Source: CAMTWB01 sp037441775 (lineage in GTDB: Bacteria > Desulfobacterota > Syntrophia > Syntrophales > CAMTWB01). From it: a stretch of DNA of 56,562 bases. The stretch spans positions 1 to 56,562 of the forward strand of contig JBBIRO010000016.1 of NCBI GenBank assembly GCA_037441775.1, written 5' to 3'. The position numbers and the translations under genes were made by a program. This document shows positions 1 to 8,255 of this stretch, piece after piece. The notes under the pieces are model-generated. The model was not told the DNA's origin. It worked only from the letters and a program-made list of their open reading frames with translations, and made no database searches. Position 1 is the stretch's first letter. Every line of letters begins with the position of its first letter.

Positions 1-59
1 CTCGAACCACGGACCCGATGGTTAACAGCCATCTGCTCTACCGACTGAGCTACTGAGGA
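1..59 (-). tRNA. tRNA-Asn (GTT), 3' end cut by window edge
   Basis: Read on the minus strand the sequence begins TCCTCAG, continues through a D-arm with TAGCTCAGTCGGTAGAGC, an anticodon arm with loop CTGTTAA (anticodon GTT, Asn) and a T-arm with GGTTCGAG. It closely follows the bacterial tRNA-Asn pattern. The 3' part of the T-arm, the acceptor strand and any CCA lie before position 1. It is downstream of, and co-oriented with, the por operon. Confidence 0.95.
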
Positions 60-173
60 AAATTTTTAAAACCTTAAACTTGCCCTTTTACTTTAACATG
101 ATCTGCAAGCGAGGCTAAAGCAACAAGAGCGAGGCATCTTTATTTCAACTTGGGAACAAAATCAATAATTTTT

Positions 174-1139
174 TTATAACGCCCAAGAAACCGAGTGGTT
201 TACCTTATTCATAAGTTTCTTCATTTCCAGATCCACCCGGGCTTGAATCTGTTTCACCTTCTCCGGACCAAGATGGCGGAACCGTCCCTGTGGCTTGAGA
301 TAATCGGATATGGGCGTCAGTTTCTCCGGCAGATCGACGGTGATTTTATAAACCCCGTTTTCGACCTCGTAGAGGGGGAAAAAGCCGCTTTCGTGAGCTA
401 CCCTCCCCAGCTCGATACAGGTCTCGGAGGTAGAGCGCCAACCCGTGGGGCAAACCGCCAGGCAATGAATATAGGAGGGTCCTTCAACCTCGCGGGCCTT
501 CCGCATTTTATTCATCATATCCTCAGGATAGCTGGGGCAGCAGGTGGCCACATAGGGCAGGTTGTGCGCTACCATAATCTCCGCCATGTTTTTCTTCCAG
601 GTCCGGTTGCCTGGAATCGCTGATCCCGCCGGCGCCGTGGTCGCCGAGGCCATGAAGGGGGTCGCGCCGCTGCGCTGAATGCCGGTATTCATATAGGCTT
701 CATTGTCTAGGCAAACATAGATCATGTCATGGCCGCGTTCCATCGCCCCGGATAAAGCCTGAAAGCCGATATCCACCGTTCCTCCATCACCGGCGAATAC
801 GACTGTTTTTACCCGGCGATCCGCAATTTTTCCCTTGCGGCGCAGGGCCTTGAGACCAGCTTCAATTCCGGAACCAACCGATCCCGCATTGGGAAAAGCC
901 ACGTGAATCCAGGGAATATTCCAGGAAGTGGTGGGATAAATGGCCGATATAACCTCCATGCAGCCTGTCGGATTGGAAATAACCGTATCTTTTCCCAGAG
1001 CCTTGCACATCAGGCGGATCGCCAGCACCTCTCCGCAGCCCTGACAGGCGCGGTGACCGGAGGCAATATATTCCTCCTTATCGACCGACTTTACAAGCTT
1101 TACAATGTCTCGCTGATATTTCGATAACTTGACTGTCAT
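174..1139 (-). CDS. porB: 2-oxoacid (pyruvate):ferredoxin oxidoreductase, beta subunit
   Basis: This is the TPP-binding subunit of the four-subunit pyruvate:ferredoxin oxidoreductase, which oxidises pyruvate and CoA to acetyl-CoA and CO2 and reduces ferredoxin in the cytoplasm. The 321-residue length fits the family. Visible motifs are the CxxC at residues 32-35, C60 and C230 (proposed ligands of the proximal [4Fe-4S] cluster) and GDGG at 117-120 with the Asn at about 146 (TPP/Mg site). Its start codon overlaps the stop of porA by 4 bp, so it is translationally coupled as the last gene of porC-porD-porA-porB. The pyruvate specificity is inferred; 2-ketoisovalerate or another 2-oxoacid cannot be excluded from sequence alone. 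Confidence 0.93.
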   Translation of the reverse strand: MTVKLSKYQRDIVKLVKSVDKEEYIASGHRACQGCGEVLAIRLMCKALGKDTVISNPTGCMEVISAIYPTTSWNIPWIHVAFPNAGSVGSGIEAGLKALRRKGKIADRRVKTVVFAGDGGTVDIGFQALSGAMERGHDMIYVCLDNEAYMNTGIQRSGATPFMASATTAPAGSAIPGNRTWKKNMAEIMVAHNLPYVATCCPSYPEDMMNKMRKAREVEGPSYIHCLAVCPTGWRSTSETCIELGRVAHESGFFPLYEVENGVYKITVDLPEKLTPISDYLKPQGRFRHLGPEKVKQIQARVDLEMKKLMNKVNHSVSWAL

Positions 1140-2314
1140 GATGTCCTCACTCCATAAATTTCGTATGCCAGTTTCGGCTTTTTTGTTTCAGCCTTCGCGG
1201 CGCGTTTAGCCATATCAATAAAGTCCTTGACGGCCACGTCTCGGCCCCCCAGGCCAATGATGTAATTTACCACCGCGGGCTTTGTGGAATCATCGTAGAG
1301 AGCGGAACGTACTTCCGAAAACACCGGCCCGCCCGGACCACCGCATGATAACGCCCGGTCGGTTATGGCCAGCACCTTCGCACCCTTTACGGCCTTTTTG
1401 AATTCGTCGAATGGGAAGGGGCGCCAGAGCTTAATCTTGACCAAGCCCACCGCAATACCAGCGGCTCTCATCTCATCCACCGCGATCTCCGCCGTCTCGC
1501 CCATGGAGCCCATGGTTACCAGAATCACCTCGGCTCCCTTGGTTTTATAGGATTCGACCGGCTCATAAGTACGCCCGAAAAGTTTTTTCCATTCTTTCCA
1601 GACCTCCAGAATCACCTTTTTAGAGTTCAGCAGTGCGGAATTTTTGGCCATCATCGTCTCTGTAAAGATCTCCGGCATCCCCAGGGCGCCCATGGTTACC
1701 ACCCGGTCCGGGTGCAGAGTGACCAGCGGCTGGTAAGGCGGCAGGAACCTGTCAACCTCATCCTGGTCAGGAATTTCTACCGGCTCTACCATGTGGCTGA
1801 GCTGAAAACCGTCGAGGTTGATGTTTATCGGCAGCAATACATCGCGATGTTCGGCGATTTTGAATGACTGGATGGTCATGTCCACTACTTCCTGACCATT
1901 TTGGGCAAAAAGTGAAATCCATCCGGTATCGCGGGTATTCATGATGTCGCTGTGGTCATTCCAGATGTTGATCGGGCCGGATACCGCCCGGTTGGCAATC
2001 GCCATCACCACTGGCAATCTCATGGCCGAGGTGATGGGCAGGATCTCCTGCATGAAGAGGAGACCCTGGGATGCGGTGGCGGTGAATGTCCGCGCACCAG
2101 TTGCTGCGGCGCCCATTGCGGCGCTCAACGCTGAATGTTCCGATTCAACGGTAATATATTCGGCATCAAGCCGTCCATTCGCGACGATATCGGAGAGATG
2201 TTCGGCAATATGTGACTGAGGGGTGATGGGATAAACCGAGGCCACATCGATCCTGCAAAGGGCTGCTGCCTCGGCGCAGGCCGTTGTTACTTCCATTCCT
2301 ACTCGTTTAGCCAT
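1136..2314 (-). CDS. porA: 2-oxoacid (pyruvate):ferredoxin oxidoreductase, alpha subunit
   Basis: This alpha subunit (392 residues) pairs with PorB to form the thiamine-dependent catalytic core. The N-terminal pyrimidine-binding domain starts near VYPITPQSHIAEHL (about residue 27) and includes a conserved ESEHSALSAAMGAA stretch; domain II lies in the C-terminal third (about residues 245-360). A strong ribosome binding site (GGAGG, 7 nt before the ATG) fixes the start. It sits 2 bp after porD and overlaps porB by 4 bp, so the whole set is one transcription unit. In fermenting or syntrophic anaerobes this enzyme supplies reduced ferredoxin, which would feed the hydrogenase encoded at 35-40 kb. 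Confidence 0.94.
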   Translation of the reverse strand: MAKRVGMEVTTACAEAAALCRIDVASVYPITPQSHIAEHLSDIVANGRLDAEYITVESEHSALSAAMGAAATGARTFTATASQGLLFMQEILPITSAMRLPVVMAIANRAVSGPINIWNDHSDIMNTRDTGWISLFAQNGQEVVDMTIQSFKIAEHRDVLLPININLDGFQLSHMVEPVEIPDQDEVDRFLPPYQPLVTLHPDRVVTMGALGMPEIFTETMMAKNSALLNSKKVILEVWKEWKKLFGRTYEPVESYKTKGAEVILVTMGSMGETAEIAVDEMRAAGIAVGLVKIKLWRPFPFDEFKKAVKGAKVLAITDRALSCGGPGGPVFSEVRSALYDDSTKPAVVNYIIGLGGRDVAVKDFIDMAKRAAKAETKKPKLAYEIYGVRTS

Positions 2315-2316
2315 TT

Positions 2317-2610
2317 CTATACCTCCTCAGTAATCATACTAATCGCGTCGGGGGGACATTCGTAAGCGCAGATCCCGCAACCCTTGCAGTAATCCATATC
2401 CGCCGCGTAGTAACCATTGTCAGTCTTGCTAATGCAACCTTCGGGACAGAAAAGGTAGCATATGCCACACTTAATACACTTGTCATTATCCCAGATGGGC
2501 CTCTGGGCACGCCAGTTTCCCGTCAGATAGGACCGGGAGCTGCCGGGTTCGAAAACCACGTTTCCAATACCGATCTCCTGCCATGTTTCAGGCCATTTCT
2601 TAGCTGTCAT
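2317..2610 (-). CDS. porD: 2-oxoacid:ferredoxin oxidoreductase, delta (ferredoxin-like) subunit
   Basis: A 97-residue subunit with two classical [4Fe-4S] motifs, CIKCGICYLFCP and CKGCGICAYECP, in its C-terminal half; it carries electrons from the catalytic core to external ferredoxin. I chose the ATG at 2610 because GAGG lies 7 nt upstream; a GTG one codon earlier (2613) is possible. It lies between porC and porA with gaps of 16 and 2 bp. The gamma-delta-alpha-beta order is the one known from archaeal and Thermotoga-type PORs. Confidence 0.93.
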   Translation of the reverse strand: MTAKKWPETWQEIGIGNVVFEPGSSRSYLTGNWRAQRPIWDNDKCIKCGICYLFCPEGCISKTDNGYYAADMDYCKGCGICAYECPPDAISMITEEV

Positions 2611-2626
2611 CACGCTACCTCAATCG

Positions 2627-3178
2627 TTAGAATAAGTTTATTTTTACCTCATTATAGGCCCTCTTCGCTGCCGCCAGGTTCTTCGGCGCGATGCGGGTGA
2701 ATCTCTCTTCAATGGGCTCGGTTATGGATTCCAGTTTCGCCACATCGGTAACCTTAAGAAGCGCGCCCAGCATTGTCGTGTTGGTAATGGGAACACCAAG
2801 CTCGCCCCAGGCAATGGCTGTTGCATCGACCGTGGCGAGCCGACCCTTATAGTTAAGCTTCTCCGCCATATCCCGCGCGGATTTCGCCGTGTTTACTATG
2901 AGAACTCCATCTTTTTTCAGTCCTTCGGCGACATCCACCAAGCCGATCAAAGATTCATCCAAGACAACGACCACGTCTGGATTATAGATGCCGGATCGGA
3001 CCCGGATTCTCTCGTCGGAAACCCGGTTAAACGCTGCAACCGGGGCCCCGCGGCGCTCCGGCCCAAAGCTTGGGAATGCCTGAGCAAATCTATTTTCGTG
3101 AATAACCGCTTTAGCCAGGAGCTCAACCGATGTAACCGCTCCCTGACCTCCCCTGCCATGCCATCTGATTTCAATCAT
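2627..3178 (-). CDS. porC: 2-oxoacid:ferredoxin oxidoreductase, gamma subunit
   Basis: The 183-residue gamma subunit begins MIEIRWHGRGGQGAVTS, the signature start of the POR/KOR gamma domain, which helps bind CoA and packs against the alpha/beta core. It is the first gene of the por operon. A GGAGG ribosome binding site 8 nt upstream supports the ATG. The promoter must lie in the 337-bp gap to uxaA; I could not identify convincing -35/-10 boxes there. Confidence 0.92.
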   Translation of the reverse strand: MIEIRWHGRGGQGAVTSVELLAKAVIHENRFAQAFPSFGPERRGAPVAAFNRVSDERIRVRSGIYNPDVVVVLDESLIGLVDVAEGLKKDGVLIVNTAKSARDMAEKLNYKGRLATVDATAIAWGELGVPITNTTMLGALLKVTDVAKLESITEPIEERFTRIAPKNLAAAKRAYNEVKINLF

Positions 3179-3515
3179 TAATTAACCTCCACACTATTTC
3201 GTAATAAACTGCATATTGCGCCAAGCTTCAGCTTCTCGCCCGCCGGTGTATCGGTATGAAGCTCCAACAGGTAAACCGAAAAACTACTGCAAATCGGATG
3301 CCATAATGTTGCAAAAAATAATATATAACCTTTCAGGTATGGCCGGATTGCCTTCTCGGAGTTGTGGCCGCAATAGTCCCGGTATATTTGCGTCCGGAAG
3401 CGACGGGCAGTCAATGCCCTGATAGCAAACAAGTCTTAACGACAACCACAAACGCCGTTTGTGTGCTGCCAAAGCACAACAAGTGCATTGCCGGCACATA
3501 ACACACTGCCGGGCG
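3179..3515. other. intergenic region with three clustered inverted repeats
   Basis: No convincing gene is present in these 337 bp between uxaA and porC. The part nearest uxaA holds three adjacent dyads: the perfect palindrome CACAAACGCCGTTTGTG (3447-3463), GTGCT...AGCAC (3463-3477) and GCCGGCA...TGCCGG (about 3486-3508). They could terminate uxaA transcription, bind a regulator of por, or fold as RNA. There is no U-rich tail typical of a simple intrinsic terminator. The porC ribosome binding site is at the low-coordinate end. Confidence 0.5.
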
Positions 3516-5036
3516 CTAGGTTATTGCCCCCAACTGCCAGGGCACGAATTCCCAATCCCCCATGCCAAGGTTCTCGCTCAAGGTTTTCCGGCCAGAGGCA
3601 ATATCCAGCAGCAACCGAAATATCTTCTCGCCCGTCTCTTCCAAAGACATGGTTTCGTCCATCACAACACCGCAGTTGAAATCAATGTCATCTTTCATCC
3701 GCTCGTAGAGCGAAGTGTTGGACGCAAGCTTTATTATCGGCACCGGTTTGCAACCGAAGACGCTGCCGCGGCCGGTGGTGAAACATACCACATTGGCGCC
3801 GCCAGCCACCATCCCGGTTATCGATACCACATCATAGCCCGGTGTATCCATAAAAACCAGGCCACGGGTCCGGGCCTCTTCGGCATAGAGATATACCTCG
3901 TTTAAATCTGTGCTTCCAGCCTTGGCAATAGCCCCCAGCGATTTTTCCCATATATTGCTAATCCCTCCCGCCTTGTTACCGGGAGAGGGGTTATTATCCA
4001 TGCTGCCGCCGTTTCGGGCGGTATAATCCTCCCACCAGCGAATCCGTTCCAGGAGTCTCTCGCCCACCTCGCGGTTGCGAGCCCTGCCGGTGAGGAGATG
4101 CTCTGCCCCGTAAATTTCCGGTGTCTCACTCAAGATTACCGTGCCGCCATTTTTTACCAGCAGATCCGCAGCCACCCCTAAAGCCGGATTTGCGGTTATA
4201 CCGGAATAGGCATCCGAACCGCCGCACTCCAGACCCAGTACCAGATGATCGGAGGAGACCAACTGCCGCTTTACCTCACAAGCCTGAGGTAACAGTGAGC
4301 GCACTGCCTCAACTCCTTGGCGAACGGCATTCCTGGTTCCCCCAGCCTGCTGAATATCAACGGCAATCACATTGGGCAAGCTGTCCAGACCCATATCCAT
4401 AAGCAGTGATTCGATCTGGTTGACCTCGCATCCCAGACCAACGAGGACAATCCCGGCAAAGTTCGGATGCCGGGCATAACCGGCCATCGTCCGCTGCAAG
4501 AGACGGTGGGCCTCGCCCCCCGGGATCATACAGCAGCCAAGGCCGTGGGCCAGGGCAACCACGCCGTCGACGCCGGGATAATCCCGGAGGTCCTTGAATT
4601 CATCGGCGATCATCCGGGCAACGCTCGCGGAGCAGTTTACGGTAGCCAAGACTCCCAGATAATTGCGCGTGGCGACCCGTCCGTCCGACCTGATTATTCC
4701 GGAGAAGCGGGCCCGATCCTGCTTTGGAATAAAGTCGGTAAAGCGACGATGGGCGGCGATATCATGCTTTCGGCCGTTATTCTTGAGCTTAAGGTTATGC
4801 AGATGGACATGGCTGCCCTGGCGTATTTTCTGGGAGGCAAAGCCGATAACCTGGCCGTACTTGGTGACTGCGCCCGATCTGGGAATATCGGAAAGAGCTA
4901 CCTTATGGCCGGCCGGTACTAATTCCAGCAGCTTCAAACCGCTGTCGATAAGGCTGCCCGCCGGAAGATCTTCCAAGGCCAAGGCAACATTATCCGCACC
5001 ATCCAGGCGAATCGTCTTTGAAGATTTGCTTACCAT
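3516..5036 (-). CDS. UxaA-family (altronate/galactarate-type) dehydratase
   Basis: This 506-residue protein has the two-part architecture of altronate dehydratase: an N-terminal SAF domain (about residues 1-90) and a C-terminal UxaA domain that starts at GRVATRNYLGVLATVNCS. Family members dehydrate sugar acids such as altronate or galactarate to 2-keto-3-deoxy acids using a metal ion. No other sugar-acid gene is nearby, so the substrate is open. I prefer the ATG at 5036; GTG 5045 and TTG 5048 are upstream in-frame alternatives, and none has a strong ribosome binding site. It follows recR by a short gap and may be co-transcribed with dnaX-ybaB-recR. Confidence 0.85.
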   Translation of the reverse strand: MVSKSSKTIRLDGADNVALALEDLPAGSLIDSGLKLLELVPAGHKVALSDIPRSGAVTKYGQVIGFASQKIRQGSHVHLHNLKLKNNGRKHDIAAHRRFTDFIPKQDRARFSGIIRSDGRVATRNYLGVLATVNCSASVARMIADEFKDLRDYPGVDGVVALAHGLGCCMIPGGEAHRLLQRTMAGYARHPNFAGIVLVGLGCEVNQIESLLMDMGLDSLPNVIAVDIQQAGGTRNAVRQGVEAVRSLLPQACEVKRQLVSSDHLVLGLECGGSDAYSGITANPALGVAADLLVKNGGTVILSETPEIYGAEHLLTGRARNREVGERLLERIRWWEDYTARNGGSMDNNPSPGNKAGGISNIWEKSLGAIAKAGSTDLNEVYLYAEEARTRGLVFMDTPGYDVVSITGMVAGGANVVCFTTGRGSVFGCKPVPIIKLASNTSLYERMKDDIDFNCGVVMDETMSLEETGEKIFRLLLDIASGRKTLSENLGMGDWEFVPWQLGAIT

Positions 5037-5063
5037 GATAATCACCAAACCAGCTTCACTTGT

Positions 5064-5675
5064 TTAACTGCCAAGTTCGCGGCGAAATTGCAGAGATTGG
5101 GCCAGTGTCATGCGGTCGGCATACTTCAAATCGCCTCCTACCGGTGCTCCCGTGGCAATTCTGGTCACCTCCAGGCCTAACCCATTGACCATCCTGTTGA
5201 TCAGGTGCGCCGTGGACTCGCCCTGGACCGTGGGGTTAGTGGCAATAATGAGCTCCTTAATGTTCTTTGCAGTCACGCGCTGTATAAGTTCCCGCAACTT
5301 CAACTCCTCGGGCCCCACCCCATCGAGGGGGGCCAGACAACCATGAAGAACATGGTAAACACCGCGAAAACTGCCGCACTCCTCGATGGCCAGCAGGGTA
5401 TCCGGATCTTCCACCACGCAAAGCACATTGCCGTCACGGGAGTTGTCCCGGCATATGACGCATAGCTCCTGATCCGCCAGGTTGAAGCACAGCGAGCAGA
5501 AGGATATCTTTTCCTTTACGTCAATTATACTTTGGGCCAGTCTCCGAGCGTCTTCAACTGATCCGCGCAGGATAAAATTGGCCATCCGCGCCGCTGATTT
5601 TTCCCCTACTCCGGGAAAGCGAGTAATTTCGTTGATGAGTTTTTTTATCGGTGGGGCATAACCTTTGGAGATCAT
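5064..5675 (-). CDS. recR: recombination mediator protein RecR
   Basis: RecR (203 residues) works with RecO and RecF to load RecA at gaps during recombinational repair. The N-terminal helix-hairpin-helix (RFPGVGEKSAARMA), the four-cysteine zinc motif (CSLC and CVIC, about residues 57-72), the Toprim domain (VVEDPDTLLAIE) and the C-terminal Walker B-like region are all present. It is 11 bp downstream of ybaB, the classical dnaX-ybaB-recR arrangement. Confidence 0.97.
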   Translation of the reverse strand: MISKGYAPPIKKLINEITRFPGVGEKSAARMANFILRGSVEDARRLAQSIIDVKEKISFCSLCFNLADQELCVICRDNSRDGNVLCVVEDPDTLLAIEECGSFRGVYHVLHGCLAPLDGVGPEELKLRELIQRVTAKNIKELIIATNPTVQGESTAHLINRMVNGLGLEVTRIATGAPVGGDLKYADRMTLAQSLQFRRELGS

Positions 5676-5686
5676 CGCCGGCCTCG

Positions 5687-6001
5687 TCAGATCAAGCCGG
5701 GAATATTCAAACCCCCGGTAATTTGCGACATGGCCGATGAGGTCATCTCTTGAACTTTGCGTATCCCCTCGTTGACCGCCGCGGCAATCAGGTCTTGCAG
5801 CATTTCCACATCGTCGGGATTAACCACTTCTTTTTCAATTTTGAGGGAAATCACTTCATACTTGCCGTTCATCAAAATCGTGACCATCCCCCCGCCCGCG
5901 GATGCGGCGATGGTTTTATTTTCTAGCTCTGCCTGCATACTGGCCATCCGCTCCTGAAGCTTCTTGGCCTGCTTAATCATGGTACCAAAATTATTTGTCA
6001 A
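5687..6001 (-). CDS. ybaB: YbaB/EbfC family nucleoid-associated protein
   Basis: A 104-residue homodimeric DNA-binding protein of the YbaB/EbfC family, recognisable from MIKQAKKLQERMASMQAEL near the N-terminus and the GGGMVTILMNGKYEV core. The TTG at 6001 is the likely start: AGGAGG lies 9 nt upstream and the resulting N-terminus has the family length, whereas the first ATG (5980) would cut it short. The start overlaps the end of dnaX by 11 bp, indicating coupling. Confidence 0.94.
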   Translation of the reverse strand: MTNNFGTMIKQAKKLQERMASMQAELENKTIAASAGGGMVTILMNGKYEVISLKIEKEVVNPDDVEMLQDLIAAAVNEGIRKVQEMTSSAMSQITGGLNIPGLI

Positions 6002-7697
6002 TGGACTTACCTCCTGTTGATTGGTTATTTTTCCTGGGGATGATCTCCCGTATTTCAGCCGCGCCGAAAGTATCCATTATCTTAAGCAGGGCCGGATGAT
6101 TCAGCGCTTCCCGTCTCAGGGCATTCATTTTATTGGCGCCGGAGGCTTCATTGGAACTTCCCGTGGTGTTTTCAGGCTGCTGTGTTGCAATGGTTTCGAT
6201 TCTGACATTCTTGCACCCTGGAAAAAAACGGCTGGCACTCTCCACCATGGCGGTTAGATTTTCCTGGGACTTGACATCATCAAGGAAGATATAATTGCCG
6301 GGGAAGCCAATTCGTAGACTGCCTCGATCAAGACCCATGAATATTCCGGAGCTAATCTTGGAAAAAAGGATGGGGTGAGTCTTTTTAAGCAGCGATTTAC
6401 ATCTTTCCCAGGGGTCAGTGGTCAAACCATTATCAGCCTTGGCCAGATGATTTTGATCGTCTCTCTCCTCGTCCGGCTTTCGCTTTTCTTCGGGAGCGGC
6501 TGCCGGAACAGGCGACTCAATTGAAAGGTCGTTCGGGTTTATCAGTCGCTTTTCGATCGACTCCAGGCGTTCAATAATTTCCAAAATTGGAACCGCAGGG
6601 GGCAGGAGGGCCATTTTAACGAGAATAATTTCGTTTGAGATCCGGGGATCATAACTCTTTTTGACCTTTTCTTCTTCCCGCAAAAGTATATCAAGGAGAC
6701 GCTGAATATCTTCCTGGGACACTCGGGCCACCAGGGCGGTTATTTGGCTAAGCTCTTCCGGCGACAGCTCAATCAGGGATGCCTCGGCCCCCAGTATCTT
6801 TACCAGAAGGCAGTTGCGGAAATGCTTGAGCAGCATCCCGTAAAGGTATTTCATGTCCAGGCCGGCATAGTAGGCCTCTTCAAGTATGGCAAGGCACCTG
6901 CCTGGCTCCCTGTTGAGGACCGCTTCGGATAATTGCAAGAGAAATCTGCGATCGGTAATGTTCAGGAGCTCCTCTATCTTTTCATCGGCAATTCTGACGC
7001 CGGCAAAGGAAATAGCCTGATCGAGCAGCCCCTGGGCATCCCGGAGGCTTCCGTCGGCCGCCTCCGCCAGCCAAGCCAATGCCCGGTCACTGATCTCAAT
7101 CCCCTGATCCCGGGACACATTTCTGAGACTGCTTACTATCTGCCGCTGGGAGATCCGTCGAAGGTCAAAGCTTTGACATCGTGACAGGATAGTGGCTGGA
7201 ACCTTATGGATCTCGGTGGTGGCAAAAATAAAAATCGTGTGGGATGGCGGTTCTTCCAGTGTCTTGAGCAGGGCGTTGAAGGCCTCCCGGGTAAGCATGT
7301 GGACTTCGTCGATGATGTAAACCTTGTAGGGTGAGGCGGCAGGGGAAAAATTTACATTCTCCCGCAGTTCGCGTATCTCATCGATACCCCGGTTGGATGC
7401 CCCATCGATTTCGCGCACATCCAAAGACGAACCGGCCGTGATTTCGCAACAGTTGTTACAGGTGTTACAGGGGTCGGGCGTGGGGCCCTTTTCACAGTTT
7501 AATGCCTTGGCCATGATCCGGGCGATCGAGGTCTTCCCTACTCCCCGCGGACCGCTCAGAATAAGGGCGTGAGGAATGCGATTATTGGCAATGGCGTTCC
7601 TCAGGGTTGCAGTGACATGATCCTGGCCCAAAACCTGTTCAAAGGCCTGGGGACGGCAGGTTCGAGCCAGGACCTGATATTCAGCTTTTTCCGTCAT
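5991..7697 (-). CDS. dnaX: DNA polymerase III gamma/tau subunit
   Basis: DnaX (568 residues) is the ATPase of the clamp loader. The Walker A GPRGVGKT is at residues 49-56, the zinc-binding cysteines are C68, C77, C80 and C83, and Walker B (IIDEVHML) is near residue 127. Domain III follows to about residue 370, then a low-complexity linker and a short C-terminal region that would define tau. I saw no obvious A-rich slippery sequence for a programmed frameshift. It is directly downstream of the SRP RNA gene. Confidence 0.97.
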   Translation of the reverse strand: MTEKAEYQVLARTCRPQAFEQVLGQDHVTATLRNAIANNRIPHALILSGPRGVGKTSIARIMAKALNCEKGPTPDPCNTCNNCCEITAGSSLDVREIDGASNRGIDEIRELRENVNFSPAASPYKVYIIDEVHMLTREAFNALLKTLEEPPSHTIFIFATTEIHKVPATILSRCQSFDLRRISQRQIVSSLRNVSRDQGIEISDRALAWLAEAADGSLRDAQGLLDQAISFAGVRIADEKIEELLNITDRRFLLQLSEAVLNREPGRCLAILEEAYYAGLDMKYLYGMLLKHFRNCLLVKILGAEASLIELSPEELSQITALVARVSQEDIQRLLDILLREEEKVKKSYDPRISNEIILVKMALLPPAVPILEIIERLESIEKRLINPNDLSIESPVPAAAPEEKRKPDEERDDQNHLAKADNGLTTDPWERCKSLLKKTHPILFSKISSGIFMGLDRGSLRIGFPGNYIFLDDVKSQENLTAMVESASRFFPGCKNVRIETIATQQPENTTGSSNEASGANKMNALRREALNHPALLKIMDTFGAAEIREIIPRKNNQSTGGKSIDK

Positions 7698-7776
7698 AGA
7701 ATAAACAACACCCGCGGCAGCGTCTCAAAAGGGCAAGTATCGTGACTTCTAATCCTCAAGGATTACCTCATAACAG

Positions 7777-7878
7777 GATAGCCAGGTTTACCCGCGGCAC
7801 AAAACGGTGATTGCTGCCGCTGCTTCCTTCCGGACCTGGCGGGGTTCACAATCCGTTGTTGCACGGGACCCGGCTATC
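7777..7878 (-). ncRNA. ffs: signal recognition particle RNA, small bacterial type (4.5S)
   Basis: The minus strand contains the SRP RNA apical domain GGTCCGGAAGGAAGCAGC with its asymmetric and symmetric loops. The ends pair: GATAGCCGGGT at the 5' end is complementary, with one mismatch, to ACCTGGCTATC at the 3' end. This gives a hairpin RNA of about 102 nt without an Alu domain. It binds Ffh and targets membrane proteins to the translocon. The position immediately upstream of dnaX is conserved in many bacteria. Confidence 0.95.
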
Positions 7879-7886
7879 GATCTGGT

Positions 7887-7915
7887 TCTATATCCGAACA
7901 ACAAAAAATAATCAA
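7887..7915 (-). promoter_or_regulatory. sigma70-type promoter of the SRP RNA gene
   Basis: On the minus strand TTGATT (-35, 7910-7915) and TATAGA (-10, 7887-7892) are separated by exactly 17 nt. The predicted start falls about 7-9 nt downstream, at the 5' end of the closing stem of the SRP RNA. Confidence 0.75.
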
Positions 7916-8255
7916 TGCCCAACTTCCGCAGCTTTAGGGGGGAAATCATATTGAATAACGGCAGGCAGGCAGAAAGTTCACTTATATCCGGCAAAGCGGA
8001 AGCTGCCGCGATCAGGAAAAAGGATGGCAAGCTGCAAACGCTTCTTCTTGGGGCCTCATCAAAAAAAGGCTAGAAATCCAAGTATGATGACTTCGTAATA
8101 AGCCCATATCCAGCTCCCCGAGAGCAGGGGGATAAAGGGCACGGATATAACTAAGATATATAGACGTAAATCGCATCCACCCCAACCCTCCCACGTCAAG
8201 CTCGAGGGTTGGGGCGACTTAATGCGAAGCCAACAAATTTTGTTATTGCACTGAC
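7916..8255. repeat. intergenic region with partial dispersed repeat and long dyad
   Basis: No supported gene. Positions 8086-8135 carry a partial copy of a dispersed intergenic repeat (GACTTCGTAATAAG followed by a C-rich/G-rich hairpin and GGGGATA) also seen at 23.4, 26.4 and 29.2 kb. Positions 8180-8190 and 8204-8214 form a perfect 11-bp inverted repeat (CCCCAACCCTC / GAGGGTTGGGG, 13-nt loop), which may terminate transcription of the SapC-family gene despite lacking a T tract. Confidence 0.55.

Noticed and set aside
3178..3432. Minus-strand 84-residue ORF upstream of porC
   Set aside because: It ends at the porC start region, has no good ribosome binding site and no family resemblance; the region looks regulatory.
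3459..3905. Plus-strand 148-residue ORF across the uxaA end
   Set aside because: Antisense shadow of uxaA extending into the structured gap; no motif.
7788..8030. Minus-strand 80-residue ORF overlapping the SRP RNA
   Set aside because: It lies on top of a confident structured RNA and its promoter; no family resemblance.
7951..8073. A possible 40-residue plus-strand small ORF (TTG start with a G-rich stretch upstream)
   Set aside because: Weak start codon, no recognisable homology and location in an intergenic region with repeat sequence; kept out of the features.
8012..8194. Minus-strand 60-residue ORF in the 8 kb gap
   Set aside because: Overlaps a dispersed repeat and a long dyad and has no coding character.
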